Assembly: GCA_001804815.1 (NCBI GenBank)
Contig: MHBI01000030.1
Span: forward strand, 1-32,048
Source: Lentisphaerae bacterium GWF2_50_93
GTDB taxonomy: Bacteria > Verrucomicrobiota > Lentisphaeria > Victivallales > GWF2-50-93
Reading direction: 5' to 3'
Length of the DNA stretch: 32,048 bases
Each line of letters starts with the position of its first letter. Positions within the stretch are counted from its first letter, which is position 1. Below, one piece after another: positions 23,288 through 30,404 of this stretch. The translations under genes were made by a program, and so were the position numbers. The notes beneath the pieces were generated by a model. The model was given only the letters and a program-made list of their open reading frames with translations. It made no database searches and was not told the origin of the DNA.

Positions 23288-24076
23288 TTATCGCATCGCC
23301 TTCTCCAGCCAGCCCGAAGGGCATTCGCCCGATATCTTCTTGAACACCTTGCTGAACGTATATATGCTGGAAAAGCCTGTCTTCTCCGCGATCTCGCTGA
23401 GGTTCGAAGCCGTATTTATCATCAGCTCCTTCGCGAAGCTTATACGGTAGTTGTTCAGATAGAGAAGCGGAGGCATGCCTATGTAATCCTTGAAGAGCTT
23501 GCAGAAATATGGCATGGACTGTCCCGCGTTCCGGCTTACCTCCCCTATCGTCAGCCCCGGCCTCTGATAGTTGGCATGGATGAACTTTATACCCCGTTCA
23601 ATGTTCTGCCACCCGGAGGAGTTGACAGGATTTGAAGGCGGGACATCGTCGCTGTACCTTCGGTAAATCCCCAGAAACTGCGTCAGTATCCCCGCGGATA
23701 TCAGATCGCTCCCCGGCTCAGGGCTTCTCCATTCCCGCTTCACCTGGCTGAACAACCCTGCGATCCGCTTCTGCTCGTTCAACGGGATCGACACCACCAT
23801 CGGCAGCTTCTGCAAATCGCTCAGTCCCTCCAGCAGTTCGAAATGTATGACATACTGCACAAGATTCCTGCGGTCCACAGGACGCACCACGTGCAGCATG
23901 AACGGCGGCAGCAGTATGATGTTTCCGGGCGCGATACGGTACATCCGGTCCTCCATCCTGAAATTCCATCTCCCTCCGGCGATATAATGGAAGACGAACT
24001 CCTCGTCCAGGAAGGTGCCGGCAATCCCGGTTCCGGAATTGACGCCAACCCTTTTTATTATCGGAATGGTCTTCAT
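23288..24076 (-). CDS. AraC family transcriptional regulator
   Basis: The 262-residue protein has an N-terminal cupin-like sensor (about 25-65; FVFHYIAGGRWNFR, then RIAPGNIILLPPFMLHVV) and the AraC double helix-turn-helix at about 160-262 (TIGEVSRNAGQSMPYFCKLFK, then IAEKTGFSSIYTFSKVFKK). It is divergent from the MDR dehydrogenase at 24359, across a 282-base gap, and is the most likely regulator of that gene and the isomerase behind it. No ribosome-binding site is visible before the ATG. The ligand is unknown but is probably a carbohydrate, given the neighbours. Confidence 0.88.
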   Translation of the reverse strand: MKTIPIIKRVGVNSGTGIAGTFLDEEFVFHYIAGGRWNFRMEDRMYRIAPGNIILLPPFMLHVVRPVDRRNLVQYVIHFELLEGLSDLQKLPMVVSIPLNEQKRIAGLFSQVKREWRSPEPGSDLISAGILTQFLGIYRRYSDDVPPSNPVNSSGWQNIERGIKFIHANYQRPGLTIGEVSRNAGQSMPYFCKLFKDYIGMPPLLYLNNYRISFAKELMINTASNLSEIAEKTGFSSIYTFSKVFKKISGECPSGWLEKAMR

Positions 24077-24125
24077 AATATTAAAATTAATTGATAGACA
24101 ATATAAAATTCACCCAAAGAAATAA

Positions 24126-24150
24126 CACATGATTAACATATAGCCATGTG
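24126..24150. promoter_or_regulatory. inverted CACATG ... CATGTG site
   Basis: CACATG (24126-24131) and CATGTG (24145-24150) form an inverted repeat with a 13-base centre, in the AraC/MDR divergent region. It could be a regulator site; support is positional only. Confidence 0.25.
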
Positions 24151-24280
24151 CGTGAAATAAAATAAAAGGGAAACCTAATAAAACACCTGCTTAATCTTAA
24201 ATTTGGACAAATAATAGAAAAAGCATCCAAAGAAACCCCTTGCGCTCCAATGTAAATTCATCTCCAGAAAACGAATTCAA

Positions 24281-24304
24281 TGTAGCACAGGCGTCTTGCC
24301 TGTG
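24281..24304 (+). repeat. solo GTAG-foot REP-like hairpin
   Basis: TGTAGCA followed by CAGGC-GTCTT-GCCTG (stem CACAGGC/GCCTGTG, 24286-24304). The foot and stem match the element at 30236-30301 almost exactly, so these are two copies of the same sub-family. It lies 55 bases before the MDR gene, inside its probable leader or promoter region. Confidence 0.75.
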
Positions 24305-24358
24305 GAGTTGATTCAAATTTCTAAACGGTAAAGTTAAAAACAAGCAAAGGAGATTCAT

Positions 24359-25363
24359 ATGAAGGGCAGACAGGTATTGTTCACTAAGCCGTGGGAAGTC
24401 GAACTGAAGGACTATGAATTTGACGCGGCGGCCGGAGAGAGCGACATCGTGATCAAAACCGACTACAGCATAGTCAGCGCAGGCACCGAGCTCGCAATCC
24501 TCTCCGGAGGCGAATCCTGGGCGAAGCTTCCATATGTTCCGGGATACGGCGGAGTCGGCAAAATAATTTCAACAGGGAAGAATGTGAAGGGACTCAATGA
24601 GGGCGACCGCGTCTTCTCCTACACGAAACACCAGTCATACAACAAAACTTCCGTGATGGCAGTGCCGGTTCCTGAAGGCATCGACGGCAAGCTGGCGGTA
24701 ATGGCGAGGATCGCAGGGGTCTCAATAACCTCTCTCAGGGTCTCAGACGCTGTACTCGGTGACTGGGTCGCCGTCTACGGCCTCGGATTAGTCGGCAATC
24801 TCGCCGCGCAGCTCTTCACGCTCGCCGGATGCAACGTCATCGGAATCGACGTCTCGGAAAAGCGTCTCGCGCTCGCCAAGAAATGCGGCATCCTCCATGC
24901 GATCAAGTCAGACGCCGATATAAAGGCGAAAATAAAAGAACTAACCTGCGGTGAAATGTGCAGGACCGTCGTCGAATCGACCGGCGTCACCGCCGTCGCC
25001 GAAAAGGCTTCGGACATCGCAGCAAGCCTGGGGGAAGTCATTCTTCTCGGAAGTCCGCGCGGCGAACACAAGACGGATCTTACCGCATTCCTCAACAGGA
25101 TACATATCGCCAGCAACGGCTGCATCACCTTCAAGGGCGCGCACGAGTGGCGTTATCCCGTGAAAGCGGATCCGAGCGGCGTCAACAGGCATTCCATCGA
25201 ACGCAACATCTCAAACATCCTCCAGCTGATCGGACAGGGAAAGCTCAAGGTCAATGAACTGATATCTGAAGTTGCATCTCCTGCGGATTGCGCTAAAGTC
25301 TATGACGGACTCAGGAACAGGAAGGACGAATATATCGGCGTAGTGTTCGACTGGAGCAAGTAA
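24359..25363 (+). CDS. zinc-independent MDR-family dehydrogenase
   Basis: The 334-residue protein has the medium-chain dehydrogenase layout: a GroES-like catalytic domain and a Rossmann domain with GLGLVG (G141, G143, G146) and an acidic residue after IGID that suggests NAD preference. The catalytic zinc ligands are absent. The usual Cys position reads SAGTEL, the usual 'GHE' reads PGYGGVG, and the structural zinc lobe with four cysteines is missing. It therefore belongs to the zinc-less branch with the SAGTE signature found beside sugar isomerases in PVC genomes. Likely substrates are polyols or oxidised sugars; the reaction is not determined. AAAGGAG precedes the ATG by 7 bases. The isomerase follows 127 bases downstream on the same strand. 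Confidence 0.88.
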   Translation: MKGRQVLFTKPWEVELKDYEFDAAAGESDIVIKTDYSIVSAGTELAILSGGESWAKLPYVPGYGGVGKIISTGKNVKGLNEGDRVFSYTKHQSYNKTSVMAVPVPEGIDGKLAVMARIAGVSITSLRVSDAVLGDWVAVYGLGLVGNLAAQLFTLAGCNVIGIDVSEKRLALAKKCGILHAIKSDADIKAKIKELTCGEMCRTVVESTGVTAVAEKASDIAASLGEVILLGSPRGEHKTDLTAFLNRIHIASNGCITFKGAHEWRYPVKADPSGVNRHSIERNISNILQLIGQGKLKVNELISEVASPADCAKVYDGLRNRKDEYIGVVFDWSK

Positions 25364-25383
25364 GAACAATTAAAGCGGATGAA

Positions 25384-25471
25384 TGGATGGGTGGATTGCT
25401 GGATGGATGCGTCAACAATTGATTTTCATTCCAACCCAATCATCCAAACATCCATTAATCCAACAATCCAG
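25384..25471. repeat. inverted pair of TGGATNNN arms, minimal core
   Basis: The left arm (25384-25407) reads TGGATGGG, TGGATTGC, TGGATGGA. The right arm (25431-25471) is the opposite strand (ATCCA words after CCAACCCAATCATCC). The core is only about 24 bases. It separates two genes that look like one operon, so it is either transcribed or splits them. Confidence 0.75.
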
Positions 25472-25490
25472 ATAAAAGGAGTTTTGTATC

Positions 25491-26207
25491 ATGAACAAGA
25501 TTGGCGTGCAGAGCTGGTGTTTCCGTGAATTCAAGCCGTTGGACAAGCTGATCGGGAAGCTCAACGAGTGCAAGTTCAAGAATGTCGAGCTGTGCGGAAT
25601 ACATGCGGATTTCAAGAATGCCGAGTCGGTCAAGGTGATCAAGCAGCTGAAGGATGCGGGCATCAGGATCTCGAGCATCGGAGTCGAACGTTTCAAGGGC
25701 GCACCGGAAGAGGAGATGACATTCAAGTTCGCGAAAGAGGCCGGCTGCGAATACATCGCCGCGGACTTCCCGATCGAAGGGCATGTCGAGGCCCTGAAGA
25801 AGACCTCCGAACTCGCCGACAAATACCGGATGAACCTCGGCATCCACAACCACGGCGGCGGTCACTGGCTCGGTTCGCGCCAGGCGCTGGACTATGTATT
25901 CGGCATAAGCAGCAAAAGGATCGGACTCTGCCTCGACACCGCCTGGGCCCTCGACGCCGGACAGGATCCTCTGAAGCTCGCGACGGACTTCTATGAGAGG
26001 CTCTACGGAATGCATCTCAAGGATTTCATTTTCGACAAGAAGGGAAACCCTGAAGACGTCGTCCTCGGAACAGGAGTGCTGGAACTGAAGGCGCTCCTGG
26101 ACTTCCTGAAGGGAAAGAATTTCAGCGGACCGCTGACGATCGAGTACGAAGGCGAAGCCGCCAATCCCGCCGCCTCACTCATGAAGTGCGCCGCCAACAT
26201 CAAATAG
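25491..26207 (+). CDS. sugar phosphate isomerase/epimerase-like TIM-barrel protein
   Basis: The 238-residue protein has the xylose-isomerase-like TIM barrel (AP endonuclease 2 superfamily). Family features visible are the start IGVQSWCFRE, the strand with HNHGGGH (about 121-127), CLDTAWA (about 147), GMHLKDF (about 174) and the closing acidic strand EYEGE. The His/Asp/Glu residues would bind a divalent metal. Members isomerise or epimerise sugars, inosose or 3-keto sugars. At 238 residues it is slightly short but complete. No signal peptide is seen, so it is cytoplasmic. AAAGGAG precedes the ATG by 10 bases. It probably acts with the MDR dehydrogenase upstream in one pathway; a strong terminator follows. 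Confidence 0.9.
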   Translation: MNKIGVQSWCFREFKPLDKLIGKLNECKFKNVELCGIHADFKNAESVKVIKQLKDAGIRISSIGVERFKGAPEEEMTFKFAKEAGCEYIAADFPIEGHVEALKKTSELADKYRMNLGIHNHGGGHWLGSRQALDYVFGISSKRIGLCLDTAWALDAGQDPLKLATDFYERLYGMHLKDFIFDKKGNPEDVVLGTGVLELKALLDFLKGKNFSGPLTIEYEGEAANPAASLMKCAANIK

Positions 26208-26228
26208 GCTTCACGATTTCTTCAAGTA

Positions 26229-26274
26229 ATAAATAAATGCAGGACATCCGAACAGATGTCCTGCATTTATTTAT
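26229..26274. terminator. bidirectional terminator, 20-bp perfect stem
   Basis: The stem 26229-26248 pairs perfectly with 26255-26274 around the loop CGAACA. The core is GCAGGACATC and the outer part is A/T-rich, giving a U-run in both directions. The TAA stop of the convergent PocR/AraC gene (26271-26273) lies within the stem. Confidence 0.88.
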
Positions 26275-27155
26275 GCATTCAGTCTTTTGCGGAGGTAGGC
26301 AAGATCGAAGGAAGCCTGGACTTCCCTGCGGTAATCTCCGGGAGTCCTGCCATCGTTCAGCTTCCGGAATATCCTGAAGAAATATGCCGGATCCCTGAAA
26401 CCGCATTCTGCCGCCACAGTCGATGTCTTCAGGTAGGACTCTTTCAGGAGATGCCGTGCATGTTCGACACGCCTCTCGGTGAGCAGTCCGACGAAGCTCT
26501 TATCGAACTCCTTCCGCAATATCTGGCAGACGCGCGATTCGCTGAGTCCCAGGAACGAGGCAAGATCTGATATCTTGAGCTTGTGCCGGAACTCACGGTC
26601 TATGAAATACGGTATCTTCTTCACTGGGTCAGTCTCGGCAAGATCCATCCTGGCTGAAACAAGTTCAGCCTCGATGTGGCGCGCAAGAAGACCTCCAAGA
26701 TTCAGCAGGTCCTGGAATTCGTCCGAGCACAGCACAGGAAGGTTCCTCTTCAGTTCTGCGGCTTCCTTTGAAAGAGGCGAATCTGGCTCCTGCCTCATTA
26801 TGGATTTAATGTCCTTCGATGGTATTTTTCCATACTGGAACGGACCGACGAACATGGTGGCCGAGACCCGCGAGCCTGAAAACAGGGGAAATGCCGCCTC
26901 AAGCACGCCCATGTGGCAGATCTTGAATATTGGTTCTCTCGAAATAGTGAGCTTAGAACGGATATCCCGCGACTCCAGATCCACGCAGAAGCGTGCCATC
27001 TTCTTGTTTTTCTTCACAAGGTCGCAGAAGGGGTTTATGTGCATGCCGGGCAGCGAAGCGTTATGTCCGCGTATCTTCCCCTCATAGTCGTGGAAGCAGA
27101 CATGGCAGGAGAATTTCCTCTCGAAGGACGTGATGATTTCAGCCAGCTTGCCCAT
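26271..27155 (-). CDS. AraC family regulator with PocR sensory domain
   Basis: The 294-residue protein has an N-terminal PocR-like domain (about 5-155). It shows the conserved CDLVKKNKKMARFC pattern (C44, C57), the following ICHMGVLEAAFPL, and the FVGPFQYG strand. PocR-type domains bind small hydrocarbon compounds such as 1,3-propanediol. An AraC double helix-turn-helix follows (about 195-294, LKISDLASFLGLSESRVCQIL, then AAECGFRDPAYFFRIFRK). The cysteines could bind metal or sense redox. AAAGG lies about 9 bases before the ATG. It is divergent from the FAD oxidoreductase at 27393, with a 237-base gap holding a REP-like pair and a candidate operator, so it probably controls that gene. Confidence 0.9.
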   Translation of the reverse strand: MGKLAEIITSFERKFSCHVCFHDYEGKIRGHNASLPGMHINPFCDLVKKNKKMARFCVDLESRDIRSKLTISREPIFKICHMGVLEAAFPLFSGSRVSATMFVGPFQYGKIPSKDIKSIMRQEPDSPLSKEAAELKRNLPVLCSDEFQDLLNLGGLLARHIEAELVSARMDLAETDPVKKIPYFIDREFRHKLKISDLASFLGLSESRVCQILRKEFDKSFVGLLTERRVEHARHLLKESYLKTSTVAAECGFRDPAYFFRIFRKLNDGRTPGDYRREVQASFDLAYLRKRLNA

Positions 27156-27190
27156 GATCCATAACCTTTAAGATTGGAATTTTGCCTCAT

Positions 27191-27245
27191 AAGTAGGGCG
27201 GTTTTCAAACCGCCAACCAAACGTCGGGTTAAAACCCGACATACT
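27191..27245. repeat. REP-like inverted pair with unrelated stems
   Basis: Hairpin one is GGCGGTTT-TC-AAACCGCC (27197-27214), after AAGTAG. Hairpin two is GTCGGGTT-AA-AACCCGAC (27223-27240), before ATACTT. Both stems are perfect, of equal length, and share only the GGTTT-like inner bases. Outer AAGTA/TACTT closes the element. Confidence 0.8.
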
Positions 27246-27315
27246 TTTAAGATATCCTGCCTCTTTTTATCAGGCTATTCTTTCCAGTTTTCAGGTATTT
27301 ATACATAATAACTGC

Positions 27316-27361
27316 TGGATAATACACTTTATAAATATTTTATCCAAGCTCTATTGAGCTT
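27316..27361. promoter_or_regulatory. candidate operator before FAD oxidoreductase
   Basis: TGGATAA (27316-27322) and TTATCCA (27340-27346) are inverted with a 17-base AT-rich centre that could hold a -10 box (TATAAA). A hairpin AAGCTC-TATT-GAGCTT follows at 27346-27361. It sits 30-75 bases before the oxidoreductase ATG. Confidence 0.35.
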
Positions 27362-27392
27362 ATTGAAAAAATATTTATTATGAAAGGTATAT

Positions 27393-30197
27393 ATGAAAAC
27401 AGATTTTCCGGCTTATGACGTTGTAGTGTGCGGCGGCGGTTTTGCAGGACTCGGTGCGGCCTTCGCGCTTTCCAGGAAGAAGCTGAAGGTCCTCGTGCTG
27501 GAACCCTCCCCTTCAATCGGCGGGGAAATCACCCGCTCATACAGTCTCAATATTGCATCCGGCATTTCCACCCTGGCCGACGAACTCTGCGCAAGGATTG
27601 AAAAAGCCGGAGGGAAAAAGGGTAACCGCATAGATGCCGTTGTCGCGGAGCTCTGCCTGCTGAAAATGGCAGAAGGCAACTTTGACATCCTCCTTTACTG
27701 CCAGCCTACGGGAATTATCAGTGACGGGGAGAAGACTCTTGGAATAGTCGTGTCAGGGAAGTCCGGACAGTTCCCTGTCCAGGCCAGGGCGCTTGTCGAC
27801 GCCACCGGAAACAGCCTCCTCTTCAAATACGCGGGTGTTGAAGTTCCCGAGCCAGTCAAGGTCTCGCGCATCTACTCCATTTTCATGAATGGAATTGAAA
27901 ACAGGGATTCTCTTCCCGGCAAGTTCACATGCGGAAAGAGCCGGATCATGATCAGAAACAGCGTATGGGACGGCGAGTGCTCGTTCGAATTCCTCTCAAA
28001 CAGCGACAAGCCGCAGCATGCGCGTCTTATGATCCCTAAAATCCTCGAAACCGCCAGGAAGGAGTTCCCCCAGCTGAAGAACGCGCTGATGTCCCATGCG
28101 GCCATATCCGAGCTTCAGCTTTCCGGCTTCGGCAAAGGCAAAGTGAAAGTCCCTGAAAGCAGTTCCGGCATCTTTTCAACCGGCATTGCTTCAGCGGAGA
28201 AGTTCAGCCTGGAGAACCGCGACGGACTGGTCCCAGAACTTATCCTTTCGGGGGAAAAAGCCGCAAAGCTCCTAATAAATGAAACTGATCTCAAGGCAAA
28301 GCTCCCGAAGATCGACGACATTCCCGTATCCAGCGTAATCGCCTCTCCTTCGATGCGGAAAGACGTCGTCGTATGCGGCGGAGGAACTGCTGGCGCGGTG
28401 GCGGCGCTCACGTCCGCCCGCGAAGGCGCAAAGACTCTTCTCGTTGAATCCTCCTGCTGTCTCGGCGGGGCCGCCACCGGCGGAGCCATCAATTCATTCT
28501 ATTATGGCGTGAAAGGCGGAATACAGGATGAGATTGACGCCCGCATCGAGAAAATGAGCAGCCTCTTCCTCGGCACCAGCGCCATATGGAAGAACGCCTT
28601 CCATCCTGACATTAAAAAGATCGTGCTGCAGGAGATGCTTATCGAGGCCGGTGCTGAAATGATTTTCGAGAGCACAGCCTGCGGTGTGGAGACCGAGCCC
28701 GTGAAGAGCCTGCTGCCGACGAAGCGTGGTGCAAAGCCTTCACGCAGGATCAAATCAGCGGTGATCGCTGGTCCGACAGGATGCGCGAACGTCGCAGCCG
28801 ACGTATTCATCGATTCGACCGGCGATGCCGACCTTGCCGCCATGGCGGGCGCGGACTTCATCTTCGGCCGCGTATCAGACGGGATGCCGCACGCCTATAC
28901 GCAGTCATCATCATCAATCAGGAAGGATGACAAGGGCAACCTTGCAATCGGGCACAACAACTTCGACGCCGGCTACTGCGATCCCACGGATCCACGCGAT
29001 CTCACCAGGGCCAGGATTGCCGGGCTGAAACTCTACTGGAGGGAGAAGTTCGACGATCCTTCACGCCTTACCACCCTTGCCGAGCAGATCGGGCTCAGGA
29101 ACAGCCGTCTCATAAAAGGCGACTGCACCATAACCTTCGCCGACCAGATCGTATGCAGGGAATATCCCGACGTGATAGGATACACGTACGCCAACTACGA
29201 CAACCATGCGGTCGACTATGAGAATGAAAGCCCGCAGACGATGATCTGGTGCTGGGGCCTTGGAAACTGGAGGGAGCTGATCGGCAGCGAGATCCCGTAC
29301 AGGGCGATACTCCCCGCCGGAATAGAAGGGCTGCTGATAGCCTGCCGCGCCCTTTCCGTGGATTTCGACGGACACAACCAGCTCAGGATGCAGAGGGACC
29401 TGCAGAGGGTCGGCGAGGCCGCCGGAATTGCCGCGGCGATGGCCTCGAAGTCAGGAAAGCCGCCAAGAAACATAGACGTGAAGAAGCTCCAGGAAAAACT
29501 CTTCAAGTCCGGCGCCCTGCTGGATTCCGGCAAGGGATATCATACAGACTCCTGGAAGCCGGAAAATCTTTTCTCGGCAACCCATAGCCAGCTCCGTATC
29601 GGCGACAAGGATTCAGGAAGCGTAAAATGGATCGCCAGGTGTGCTACGGATGAAAAGAGCCTCATGGAGCGCATGAACTCCGGAGACGCGAAAGCCAGCA
29701 CCATGTCCGCGATCCTGCTGGGCACGGCCGGAAAGAAGGAGGCATTGGAAAAGCTCCTGGCATGCATCAAGGAGAGATCCGACATCAAGGCTGACGGCGA
29801 GAGAAGCACCCAGTTCTGGAAGCCTGCAATCGCCGTACTCGGCTGGAACAGGCGCGCGGACGCCGTCCCCATCCTTGAGGATATTCTGCTGGACAGGACT
29901 TCCGACCAGCCGGCGCTCGTTCTTGCGTTGAACGCCCTCGGCAACATCGGAAACAGGAAGTCGGCGTCGGCAATAAGGAAGATGCTGTCACGCAGGGACC
30001 TCCCCGCAGAACAGATCTTCAAGAAGAGCGGTGGAAGCATCCCGGCCGTAAAGGAGAACGCATTGTGGAAGATCGAACTCACGGCTGCTGCGAATCTCGC
30101 AAAACTCGGGTCTCCCGACAGGAAGCTCATTGAGAAATATCTCAATGACGAGAGAGGACCTGTCCGCAAATTCGCCCAAAAGCTGCTGGAGAATTAA
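27393..30197 (+). CDS. double FAD-dependent oxidoreductase with HEAT-like tail
   Basis: The 934-residue protein contains two FAD-oxidoreductase modules of the FAD_oxidored type. The first (1 to about 310) starts with VVVCGGGFAGLGAAF and the acidic end of the beta2 strand LEPSPSIGGE. The second (about 323-760) starts VVVCGGGTAGAVAAL with LVESSCCLGGAATGG and has the family's later motif DSTGDADLAAMAGADF. The tail (about 766-930) consists of alpha-helical pairs such as PILEDILLDRTSDQPALVLALNAL and SASAIRKMLSRRD, resembling HEAT/PBS-lyase repeats. The duplicated flavin module plus scaffold is unusual in length; ordinary members have about 450-600 residues. No signal peptide is seen. The substrate is unknown but is probably a sugar or sugar acid. 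GAAAGG precedes the ATG. It is likely regulated by the divergent PocR-type AraC protein. Confidence 0.87.
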   Translation: MKTDFPAYDVVVCGGGFAGLGAAFALSRKKLKVLVLEPSPSIGGEITRSYSLNIASGISTLADELCARIEKAGGKKGNRIDAVVAELCLLKMAEGNFDILLYCQPTGIISDGEKTLGIVVSGKSGQFPVQARALVDATGNSLLFKYAGVEVPEPVKVSRIYSIFMNGIENRDSLPGKFTCGKSRIMIRNSVWDGECSFEFLSNSDKPQHARLMIPKILETARKEFPQLKNALMSHAAISELQLSGFGKGKVKVPESSSGIFSTGIASAEKFSLENRDGLVPELILSGEKAAKLLINETDLKAKLPKIDDIPVSSVIASPSMRKDVVVCGGGTAGAVAALTSAREGAKTLLVESSCCLGGAATGGAINSFYYGVKGGIQDEIDARIEKMSSLFLGTSAIWKNAFHPDIKKIVLQEMLIEAGAEMIFESTACGVETEPVKSLLPTKRGAKPSRRIKSAVIAGPTGCANVAADVFIDSTGDADLAAMAGADFIFGRVSDGMPHAYTQSSSSIRKDDKGNLAIGHNNFDAGYCDPTDPRDLTRARIAGLKLYWREKFDDPSRLTTLAEQIGLRNSRLIKGDCTITFADQIVCREYPDVIGYTYANYDNHAVDYENESPQTMIWCWGLGNWRELIGSEIPYRAILPAGIEGLLIACRALSVDFDGHNQLRMQRDLQRVGEAAGIAAAMASKSGKPPRNIDVKKLQEKLFKSGALLDSGKGYHTDSWKPENLFSATHSQLRIGDKDSGSVKWIARCATDEKSLMERMNSGDAKASTMSAILLGTAGKKEALEKLLACIKERSDIKADGERSTQFWKPAIAVLGWNRRADAVPILEDILLDRTSDQPALVLALNALGNIGNRKSASAIRKMLSRRDLPAEQIFKKSGGSIPAVKENALWKIELTAAANLAKLGSPDRKLIEKYLNDERGPVRKFAQKLLEN

Positions 30198-30202
30198 GGA
30201 GC

Positions 30203-30234
30203 GTCCCGAGTCCCGAGGCATTTGCTCTCGGGAC
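30203..30234 (+). terminator. hairpin after FAD oxidoreductase gene
   Basis: GTCCCGAG or the following TCCCGAG (30211-30217) can pair with CTCGGGA (30227-30233), five or more bases after the stop codon. There is no T-run, so it is a weak intrinsic terminator or another palindromic repeat. Confidence 0.35.
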
Positions 30235-30235
30235 A

Positions 30236-30301
30236 ATGTAGCACAGGCGTCTCGCCTGTGTCTTAATTCGTTTTCCACAGGCAAGATGCCTGTGCTACAT
30301 T
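30236..30301. repeat. BIME-like pair GTAGCACAGGC ... GCCTGTGCTAC
   Basis: AATGTAGCACAGGC and its exact inverse close the element. Inside are CACAGGCG-TCT-CGCCTGTG (30242-30260) and CACAGGCA-AGA-TGCCTGTG (30276-30294), both perfect 8-bp stems. The one difference (G/C versus A/T at the innermost pair) is compensated on both sides. A third hairpin with a GCGCTCC foot follows at 30321-30341. Confidence 0.85.
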
Positions 30302-30369
30302 ATTTTAAAACACAATGCTGCCGGCGAGACGCCAGCGCTCCTAAAAAACACAAAGATCCAATAATAGAT

Positions 30370-30400
30370 TTTTCGTGTCATTCGTATGTTTCGTGGTTAA
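30370..30400. repeat. TTCGTGT phased repeat
   Basis: TTTTCGTGTC, ATTCGTATG, TTTCGTGG are three 9-10 base words with a constant TTCGT core, just after the sugar kinase stop. The same style of phased degenerate repeat occurs elsewhere in the window. Confidence 0.45.
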
Positions 30401-30404
30401 AATC

